Below, piece after piece: positions 43,964 through 49,547 of a stretch of 49,547 nucleotides of DNA; position 1 is the first letter of the stretch; the number at the start of each line of letters is the position of its first letter. Both the position numbers and the translations under genes were made by a program. The notes beneath the pieces are model-generated. The model worked only from the letters and a program-made list of their open reading frames with translations, did no database searches and was not told the origin of the DNA. This DNA is from Flavobacterium sp. UBA6721. GTDB taxonomy: Bacteria; Bacteroidota; Bacteroidia; Flavobacteriales; Flavobacteriaceae. Location of the stretch: the NCBI GenBank assembly GCA_002454195.1, contig DKIJ01000001.1, forward strand, positions 1-49,547. The letters are read 5' to 3'.

Positions 43964-44395
43964 TTATTTAATTTCAAAAACTACATCTTTTTCTACTAAA
44001 TTACTCACATTAAAAGTTGGAATCATCAATCTGTTAAAAGGTGTATTTTCAGTTTTGGCATGCAACACACCTCTAGCAGTACCCACAGTAACAACACAAA
44101 GATGTTCTAAAAAATGCTTTGGCAAAATAATTTTATCAGTTGTCATTAGGTCTTTTTCCCAAGATTTTGGTTCAACATCAAAATTGCATACCACTTTTAA
44201 AGTAACAAGTGGGCTATTTTGATGAAGAAATTGAAAATTCATTTTACATGATACTACTTTGTTTTCAGTGTTAACAGCAAATTGAAGTTCTGATTTAAGA
44301 TCATGGGTTTCAGGAATGTTATCTACCTCAAAAGTTGCAAATTGTTCGGTTACGATATTCCTTAATCTAAAACTGATATTTTTTTTAGCTTCCAT
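43964..44395 (-). CDS. SecB-like chaperone of a TAC-type cassette (putative)
   Basis: A 143-residue protein of SecB-like appearance: an N-terminal FRLRNIVTEQFATFEV strand, a central region of alternating strands (VVSCKMNFQFL, LVTLKVVCNFDV), and a C-terminal LEHLCVVTVGTARGVLHAKT with IPTFNVSNLV. The last part resembles the helix and P-x-x-N-x end of SecB. In TAC systems (for example Mycobacterium tuberculosis Rv1957) a SecB-like protein protects the antitoxin. Here it starts 3 bp after the XRE-type antitoxin gene, which fits that role. The similarity is weak by eye, and another function is possible. Confidence 0.6.
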   Translation of the reverse strand: MEAKKNISFRLRNIVTEQFATFEVDNIPETHDLKSELQFAVNTENKVVSCKMNFQFLHQNSPLVTLKVVCNFDVEPKSWEKDLMTTDKIILPKHFLEHLCVVTVGTARGVLHAKTENTPFNRLMIPTFNVSNLVEKDVVFEIK

Positions 44396-44398
44396 TAT

Positions 44399-44878
44399 TT
44401 AAGATTCGCAGTATTCTAAAGTGGAACATTCTACTTCATTGATATAGTCATCAATAGGAATTAGTTTTATCTCTTTTTCAGCTACCATTGGTTTCTCAAT
44501 AGTATCTAAATAGTTGTGTACTTGATTCGTTATTGTAACCATATTTGTTGAACTAATAATAACACTATCGTTATTCTCGTAGATACACATTAGTTTAATA
44601 CCTAAGGCTTTTTCAATTTTGCCAATAGTAAAGAACCCAAAATTTTCTGAACCTTTGACCCATTTATTTACAGTTTGAGGTGTTACCTCCAAAGCATCTG
44701 CTAAATCTTTTTGGGATAATTTCTTCTCTCTAAGTGTTCTTAAAATACGCACGGCAACTTGTTGAGAATAACGCAAACCTTCTTTATTCTCAAATCTTTT
44801 GTTGCTTTCTTCTATCCATTTGCTAGGAGTTTTAGAAACCAAAGCTTCTAATTTTTTACTCATTTCTTGGCTTTTCAT
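44399..44878 (-). CDS. XRE-family antitoxin-like regulator
   Basis: A 159-residue protein. Residues 46-95 are a Cro/CI-type helix-turn-helix, with RTLREKKLSQKDLADALEVT, then QTVNKWVKGSENF, then IGKIEKALGIKL. After it comes a roughly 60-residue tail containing NMVTITNQVHNYLDTI, far longer than in a minimal antitoxin. In TAC systems such a tail is the chaperone-addiction region bound by the SecB-like protein. The neighbouring genes, a possible RelE-like toxin upstream and the SecB-like gene 3 bp downstream, are in the toxin-antitoxin-chaperone order. The HTH is certain; the TAC role is inference. Confidence 0.75.
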   Translation of the reverse strand: MKSQEMSKKLEALVSKTPSKWIEESNKRFENKEGLRYSQQVAVRILRTLREKKLSQKDLADALEVTPQTVNKWVKGSENFGFFTIGKIEKALGIKLMCIYENNDSVIISSTNMVTITNQVHNYLDTIEKPMVAEKEIKLIPIDDYINEVECSTLEYCES

Positions 44879-44927
44879 AATTTTTATTTTTTTTTTAGCG
44901 CAGTATGGGAATTGTAGTGTTTAATTT

Positions 44928-45494
44928 TTAAAGAGTCATATCTATATAACCGAAATCATCTTGTTCTAATAGACCATTTTCTTTTAAATATGCTGCTGTG
45001 ATTTTTAGTTTATCCAATTCGATTGCAGTGTGATTTCGTTCATTCATAGTTTCTGTTAGTTTTATGGCACTTCCAGAAACTACGAAACAATCCGGGCTGA
45101 TGCGAACGGCATATAATCTGAGCCAAGATTTATCATTCGTACCATAAGCTTTGCTTTCTTGTAATGTAAAGTTTTGATCATTTATATGTAGTTGATTAAA
45201 AACTAAATCTTGTAAAGAATCTCCATTTTTAAAGTTTCCTATTTTAGCAATTTTCCTTACTGAATTTTCAAAAATTTCTGCTTCTTCTATAGTTGCAAAA
45301 ATAGCTTCTTCAATAGTTATATTGCCATAAAAACCCGATTGTAAATCTTTTTTATTGCTTTCAAAAAACGCTTCCAAATACTCCGTATCGTTCCAGTTTC
45401 TGAAAGCCAACGTAAATTCATCACAGTCATTGGGTTCAAACTGAACCGCCAACAACTTCTGTTTTACAATGGCAAATATAGTATCTATTTTCAT
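44928..45494 (-). CDS. Putative RelE/HigB-like toxin of the TAC-type cassette
   Basis: A 188-residue protein of unknown family. The C-terminal part (KSWLRLYAVRI, then CFVVSGSAIKLTETM, then ERNHTAIELDKLK) resembles the pattern of RelE/HigB-fold toxins, in which a basic strand is followed by a K-x-T segment. The N-terminal half (NWNDTEYLEAFFESNKKDLQ and EEAIFATIEEAE) looks helical and is not part of a minimal RelE fold. It lies 35 bp after hsdS and 49 bp before the XRE gene. No catalytic residues can be assigned with confidence, so toxin is a prediction from shape and position. Confidence 0.5.
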   Translation of the reverse strand: MKIDTIFAIVKQKLLAVQFEPNDCDEFTLAFRNWNDTEYLEAFFESNKKDLQSGFYGNITIEEAIFATIEEAEIFENSVRKIAKIGNFKNGDSLQDLVFNQLHINDQNFTLQESKAYGTNDKSWLRLYAVRISPDCFVVSGSAIKLTETMNERNHTAIELDKLKITAAYLKENGLLEQDDFGYIDMTL

Positions 45495-45529
45495 AAAATC
45501 AACTTATAAGCTTATTTTTTAACTTTAAT

Positions 45530-46717
45530 TTACACAAATAGTTGCTGCAATAATCCCTTTTTATACTCCTGTGTGGCTTCGTGCACCTCAGCCACCGCTG
45601 CGATTTTTTCATCAATAGCCGATAAAAAATTGGCGATTTTGGTTTGTTCAGTTTTGCTCTTCGACAATTTTAAAACGAAATTTTTTAAATCCTTTTTTTG
45701 AATATTTGGTAAACCTGAACCAACTCGCAAAGCCATTATCTGGTTTTGATTAAATTTTAATAATTGAAAAATATAATTTTTATCAAAAGATTGATTTTCC
45801 AAAATATCAACAGAATAACAGTGTCCACCACACCAAAACTTTGTTTCAATAAAATTAACATAACCGCAAGAATTACCACCCTCACTTATTATTATTGTAT
45901 TTTCATTTCTATTAAATTTATCAGTATAACCCGACGGCTCTATTCCTCCACTTATTGATGGATAAATATCGAAATCATTTAAATCATCTTTATTTAGTTG
46001 GCTACCTTTGTTAATCTCAGTTATTTCCCCCAAACTCTTCTCTTCCCACTCTTCAAAATCATTACCATCATCATCTCTAAACCTTATTTCTTGATTGAAG
46101 ATTTTTTGCATGATACCTTTTTTGTATTCTTCTAAAAGGGATTTTTTCTCTTTTAAAAGATTTAGTTTTTCATCTACGGCGGTGAGGAAATTGGCGATGC
46201 GGGTTTGTTCTTGGAGGGAGGGAATATAGACTTCCAAGTCTTTAATACTTTGAAAATTTAATCCTTCTCGACCACTTCCAGTCGACAGATTCTTTAATCT
46301 ATTTTGTCCATTTTCCGATGCTAAAATTGACTGTATATAGTTTGAATTATTTTCTTCATTAAGTCTTATAATACAAACGTGTTGATTTACATTTCCTATA
46401 GTAAAATCATTTGGAACAACACAACTTCTACCTAATGATGCTCCTGTAATGTTCAATAAGATATCATTAGCTAATACAATACTGTTTTTCATTGTATTAT
46501 TAGTCTTTTCATCAATGAAAGTAGAATTTTCGTAAGATAATTTACTGTCTAATACATTCTGACTTCTAATAAATAGAATCCCATTTTCAGTATAAACTGA
46601 CTCACCACCTAACGGTGTCTTACCACTATTAATTTTAATAGCAATACCACCTATTTTATTTTTACCCCAATCTCCTTTAAACTCAGGAAACCTCAATTTT
46701 GGTTGTACTATTTCCAT
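45530..46717 (-). CDS. hsdS: Type I restriction specificity subunit HsdS
   Basis: A 395-residue HsdS with two target-recognition domains. The first starts PKLRFPEFKGDWGKNKIGGI. Each TRD ends in the conserved spacer: LQEQTRIANFLTAVDEKLNL near 175-195 and KTEQTKIANFLSAIDEKIA near 360-380, followed by a helix ending in YKKGIMQKIF or YKKGLLQQLF. It decides the DNA sequence recognised. It lies 1 bp from the hsdM stop. No inverted repeats or partial hsdS genes that would allow shuffling were seen nearby. Confidence 0.93.
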   Translation of the reverse strand: MEIVQPKLRFPEFKGDWGKNKIGGIAIKINSGKTPLGGESVYTENGILFIRSQNVLDSKLSYENSTFIDEKTNNTMKNSIVLANDILLNITGASLGRSCVVPNDFTIGNVNQHVCIIRLNEENNSNYIQSILASENGQNRLKNLSTGSGREGLNFQSIKDLEVYIPSLQEQTRIANFLTAVDEKLNLLKEKKSLLEEYKKGIMQKIFNQEIRFRDDDGNDFEEWEEKSLGEITEINKGSQLNKDDLNDFDIYPSISGGIEPSGYTDKFNRNENTIIISEGGNSCGYVNFIETKFWCGGHCYSVDILENQSFDKNYIFQLLKFNQNQIMALRVGSGLPNIQKKDLKNFVLKLSKSKTEQTKIANFLSAIDEKIAAVAEVHEATQEYKKGLLQQLFV

Positions 46718-46718
46718 A

Positions 46719-48311
46719 TTAAAAAGGTGTTTTAATATTTAACTCTTGACAAAATGAAGCAATAGTATCATCAACAGCTTGCATTTTAGAATCAATACTT
46801 TGTATTCTATCAGCAACCGCGTTTACATCAATAGAAACAGCTTCTTCAAAAGTATTTACATAACGAGGAATATTTAAATTATAATCGTTGGCTTTTACTT
46901 CTTCGAGCGTAGCAATGTTCGAGTATTTTTCTATTACCTCACGGTTTTGGTATGTTGCAACAATCTTATCAATGTGTTCTTCCCGTAGTACATTTTGATT
47001 TTTTACTTTTTCAAAATCGTTACTGGCATCAATAAACAAAATGTTTTCTGGTATTTCCTTGCATTTTTTCAAAACCAAAATACAGGTCGGGATACTGGTG
47101 CCGTAAAACAAGTTTGCCGGTAATCCAATAATAGCATCAATATAATTGCGGTCTTCAATTAGGTATTTACGAATATGTCCTTCGGCAGCACCACGAAATA
47201 AAACACCATGAGGAGCAATACAAGCCATGATACCATTATCATCTAAATGATGTACCATGTGCTGTATAAAAGCAAAGTCGGCTTTGGTTCCTGGTGCTAA
47301 TCTTCCGTATTGTGAAAAACGGTCGTCATTAGAAAATAATGGGTTGGCAGACCATTTTGCAGAAAACGGAGGATTAGCGACAATTGCCTCAAATTTTAAT
47401 CCGTCGTGTTGTGGTCGTTCTAAAGTATCTTCGTGCTTAATGTCAAATTTATGATAATTGACATCGTGTAGAATCATGTTCATTCGCGCTAGGTTGTAAG
47501 TAGTACGGTTTTGTTCCTGTCCATAAAAAAAGCCTACATCCTCTACTTCTCTGGCTACACGAAGTAACAACGAGCCGCTACCACAAGTTGGGTCATAAAC
47601 TGATTTTAGTTTGCTTTTGCGTGTCGTAACAATTTTAGCCAAGATACTTGATACTTGCTGTGGTGTATAAAATTCACCTGCTTTTTGTCCAGCTCCTGCC
47701 GCAAATTGCGCAATCAGGTATTCGTATGCATCCCCTAACACATCGCCTTCGGTATTGTCTAAATCAAAATCGATTTCATCCAGTGCTGTCAGGATTTTTA
47801 CAATGACATCGTTTCGGTCTTTGGTGGTACGACCTATTTTGGTTGAATTTAAATCGATATCATAAAACAGGTTGTCAAAGTCGTCCTGACTATCAGAACC
47901 CATCGTGCTTTTTTCGATTGAGTTTAACACATTGGCTAAGTCTTCCAGAATAAAGGTGCTTTGAATTTGTTCTTCGTCATCTTCATTAATGACTTTGGCA
48001 TTTCCTTTTTTAGCCAGATTCGAGAACAACTCTGATGGTTTCAAGAAATATCCTAAAGCATCTACTGTGGCCTCTTTTAAGGCTGCTAAAATCTCTTTTC
48101 CCTCTGCTGAATTTTCATCAATTTGATTAAATACCAAACCATCAGGTTTTAAAAACTCATTGGCTTTTTTCTCTAATTTCTCTGAAAGGTATTTGTAGAA
48201 AATAAATCCTAAAATATAATCCTGAAATTGATTAGCATTGATTTTTCCACGTAAAATATTAGCAATAGCCCATAATTGGGATTCTAAGAGTTTCTTTTGT
48301 TCGTCTGACAT
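46719..48311 (-). CDS. hsdM: Type I restriction-modification N6-adenine methyltransferase HsdM
   Basis: A 530-residue HsdM. The N-terminal helical domain (residues 1-195) contains FQDYILGFIFYKYLSEKLEK. The SAM site is SVYDPTCGSGSLLLR (Asp240 onward), GEFYTPQQVSSILAKIV precedes it, and the catalytic motif is NPPF at 313-316. It methylates adenine in the HsdS-defined site, and with HsdS forms the modification enzyme. It is the first gene of the operon; its promoter lies in the 237-bp spacer shared with the divergent lipoprotein remnant. Confidence 0.95.
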   Translation of the reverse strand: MSDEQKKLLESQLWAIANILRGKINANQFQDYILGFIFYKYLSEKLEKKANEFLKPDGLVFNQIDENSAEGKEILAALKEATVDALGYFLKPSELFSNLAKKGNAKVINEDDEEQIQSTFILEDLANVLNSIEKSTMGSDSQDDFDNLFYDIDLNSTKIGRTTKDRNDVIVKILTALDEIDFDLDNTEGDVLGDAYEYLIAQFAAGAGQKAGEFYTPQQVSSILAKIVTTRKSKLKSVYDPTCGSGSLLLRVAREVEDVGFFYGQEQNRTTYNLARMNMILHDVNYHKFDIKHEDTLERPQHDGLKFEAIVANPPFSAKWSANPLFSNDDRFSQYGRLAPGTKADFAFIQHMVHHLDDNGIMACIAPHGVLFRGAAEGHIRKYLIEDRNYIDAIIGLPANLFYGTSIPTCILVLKKCKEIPENILFIDASNDFEKVKNQNVLREEHIDKIVATYQNREVIEKYSNIATLEEVKANDYNLNIPRYVNTFEEAVSIDVNAVADRIQSIDSKMQAVDDTIASFCQELNIKTPF

Positions 48312-48480
48312 TGTTTTATAGGCATTTTTTGAATATTGGCTAAAGTAGTTATAAACTTATATATTTTGAAACGAACTACTTTTCTTTTTTTAGTAAAAAC
48401 TAAAAATTCCAACTTGAACCAGTTCTAGAAAAATTTAGGATTTTGTAAACATCGTATAAGAAACGGCTTCTTTACCTTTG

Positions 48481-48519
48481 TCACAAAACCGAATGATAAT
48501 TTATATCACAAAACCGAAT
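48481..48519. repeat. Direct repeat before the META-domain lipoprotein
   Basis: TCACAAAACCGAAT occurs at 48481-48494 and again at 48506-48519 (25-bp period). GAATGAT (48491-48497) and ATCATTC (48524-48530) also face each other. A TACCTTTG promoter box lies just before at 48473-48480. The repeats may be operator sites or leader duplications. Confidence 0.45.
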
Positions 48520-48548
48520 TAGAATCATTCAGCCTCAAATTGTAAAAG

Positions 48549-48985
48549 ATGAAAAAAATAATATTGTTCTCCCTAGCCCCCTTTTTATTTGCTTGTAATA
48601 CAGCTAAAATAAATAATCCAAACAATCAAAATTTGACGGTTACCGAAAAATATTGGAAATTAATTGAAATTAATGGTGAGAAAATAACCTCTGAAAATTT
48701 TGTAAAAGAACCTCATTTTATTTTAAAATCCAATGACAATAGGATTTAGAAAACAGTAGTTGCAATTCTTTTTCAGGCACTTATGTATTAGACACTAAAA
48801 CAAATAGGATTTCTTTTTCACAAATGATTTCCACAGAAATGGCTTGTATCAAACCAACTGTTGAAGAAGCTTTTTTACATATTTTAAAAACGACTGATAA
48901 TTATTCCGTTAAAAATGATACCTTACAATTGAATAAAGCTCGAATGGCTCCTCTAGCAAAATTTGTAGCTGTATATCTTAAATAA
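48549..48985 (+). pseudogene. META/HslJ-like lipoprotein, frameshifted
   Basis: The first frame encodes a lipoprotein signal (MKKIILFSLAPFLFACNT) and the META start TVTEKYWKLIEINGEKI, then stops at TAG 48747-48749. The rest of the domain continues in another frame: NSSCNSFSGTYVLD, IS-FSQMISTEMAC, and ends at 48985 (LAKFVAVYLK and stop). The GCN/SCNSFSG-type motif is the core of META domains. A one-base deletion near 48747 explains the shift. It is either a real pseudogene or a sequencing error near a contig end. Confidence 0.8.
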
Positions 48986-48992
48986 ATGAATT

Positions 48993-49439
48993 ATGTTAAA
49001 CTGGAACGACCTTATAAAATTTACCTCCCACGGCAACCCTACACCTCCAAACCGAGTGGTAAAAACAGATGCTGAATGGGAAGCTCAATTAACTACCGAA
49101 GAATATTATGTAACCCGACAAAAAGGAACAGAAAGAGCCCATAGTTCAGAAATGTGTAATCTTTTTGAGACGGGAAAATATGCCTGCAAATGTTGCAAAA
49201 CTCCTCTTTTTGATTCAACTACTAAATTCCAAAGTGGAACAGGCTGGCCATCCTTTACACAACCTATAGCCATCGAAAATGTAGCCTATCACAAGGATGT
49301 AAGTTATGGCATGATTCGTATAGAATGCGTCTGTAATGTATGCGATGCGCATTTAGGTCACGTTTTTCCTGACGGACCTCCTCCGGGTGGTTTACGCTAT
49401 TGTATCAATGCGGTTTCAATTGAAAAAATCAAAGAATAA
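48993..49439 (+). CDS. msrB: Peptide-methionine (R)-S-oxide reductase MsrB
   Basis: A 148-residue MsrB. Zinc cysteines are C65-x2-C68 and C114-x2-C117; SGTGWPSF and DAHLGHVFPDGPPPGGLRYCIN (split: HLGHVF and LRYCIN) are the signature; the catalytic cysteine is Cys137. Cys55 (SEMCNLF) is a possible resolving cysteine. It repairs oxidised methionine in proteins. It has no signal peptide, so it acts in the cytoplasm. It starts 7 bp after the META remnant and was probably co-transcribed with it. Confidence 0.95.
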   Translation: MLNWNDLIKFTSHGNPTPPNRVVKTDAEWEAQLTTEEYYVTRQKGTERAHSSEMCNLFETGKYACKCCKTPLFDSTTKFQSGTGWPSFTQPIAIENVAYHKDVSYGMIRIECVCNVCDAHLGHVFPDGPPPGGLRYCINAVSIEKIKE

Positions 49440-49547
49440 TAGTTTTTAAAACCATTAAGAAATTAAGTTCATTAAGTTTTTACATAAGACAATTCAATAA
49501 AAACTATTGTTTGTAAATAATTATCAAAAAAAAAAAAAAAAAAAAAA
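49440..49547. other. Non-coding right edge ending in a 22-A run
   Basis: After msrB there is an AT-rich tail with TTAAG-rich filler (ATTAAGAAATTAAGTTCATTAAG over about 49456-49480). It finishes in 22 consecutive A residues (49526-49547). The homopolymer at the very end suggests an assembly break rather than biology. Confidence 0.6.

Noticed and set aside
45530..46717. Phase-variable shuffling of hsdS
   Set aside because: No inverted repeats, second hsdS fragment or recombinase gene was seen next to the intact hsdS.
49526..49547. 22-A run as a biological feature
   Set aside because: It is exactly at the sequence end and is best explained by assembly or sequencing of a homopolymer.
1..49547. 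CRISPR arrays, rRNA or tRNA genes, and complete insertion sequences
   Set aside because: None was seen: no regularly spaced repeats with unique spacers, no transposase gene, and tmRNA is the only stable RNA recognised.

Overview
The window is a low-GC Bacteroidota chromosome segment, very probably Flavobacterium or a close relative. Supporting evidence: a T9SS C-terminal sorting domain, a TonB-dependent receptor with a carboxypeptidase-regulatory-like N-terminus, promoters of the TAnnTTTG type, a tmRNA tag of the form GENxYALAA, MenE (menaquinone), arginase plus ornithine aminotransferase, and AT-rich intergenic stretches carrying small dispersed elements of the kind common in Flavobacterium. 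The right end stops in a run of 22 A, which looks like a contig edge.

Layout. (1) 1-3937: a secreted/outer-membrane operon on the minus strand (T9SS-sorted protein, beta-barrel protein, and a repeat-rich protein running off the left edge), opposite a membrane-bound AraC-type regulator. (2) 4081-14174: nitrate assimilation. A small chlorite dismutase-like haem protein and an NrtABD-type ABC transporter lie on the minus strand. Divergent from them are a 1174-residue three-part nitrate reductase (molybdopterin catalytic part, FAD/NAD reductase, BFD [2Fe-2S] tail), a nitrite/sulfite-reductase-like protein fused to rubredoxin, and a thioesterase. (3) 14334-20833: a molybdenum cofactor operon on the minus strand (moeA, mobA, SUMT, moaD, moeB-rhodanese, moaE, fused moaC-moaB, moaA). 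(4) 21064-29260: arginine catabolism, an M28 peptidase, two HAD phosphatases, DUF1697, a Crp/Fnr regulator with FNR-like cysteines, menE and a CPBP protease. (5) 29357-36863: an ArsC-like protein, a TonB receptor, fumC, a saccharopine-dehydrogenase-like enzyme and a serine hydrolase. (6) 36950-38077: ssrA (tmRNA) followed by a broken tyrosine integrase. (7) 38171-48311: topB, an OsmC protein, and a type I restriction-modification operon (hsdM, hsdS, hsdR). Between hsdS and hsdR it carries a three-gene cassette resembling a toxin-antitoxin-SecB-like chaperone (TAC) system. (8) 48549-49439: a frameshifted META-domain lipoprotein and msrB.

How it fits together. Regions 2 and 3 plus the Crp/Fnr regulator form one physiological unit: nitrate uptake, NAD(P)H-linked nitrate reduction, the cofactor for that enzyme, the first step to sirohaem, and a haem enzyme that could remove chlorite made by side-reaction on chlorate. 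I found the same 16-bp palindrome, TAAGTA-N4-TACTTA (one copy with one mismatch), in front of nrtA, the nitrate reductase, moeA and the crp/fnr gene. It has the half-site spacing of the Crp/Fnr family, so these are probably one regulon controlled by the 232-residue regulator. No recognisable sirohaem nitrite reductase is present in the window.

The two best candidates for something undescribed are the TAC-like cassette inside the hsd operon and the nitrate module with its palindrome regulon and the NiR/SiR-rubredoxin fusion. All functional calls are from reading the sequence; no database search was run. Positions of short sites may be off by a base.
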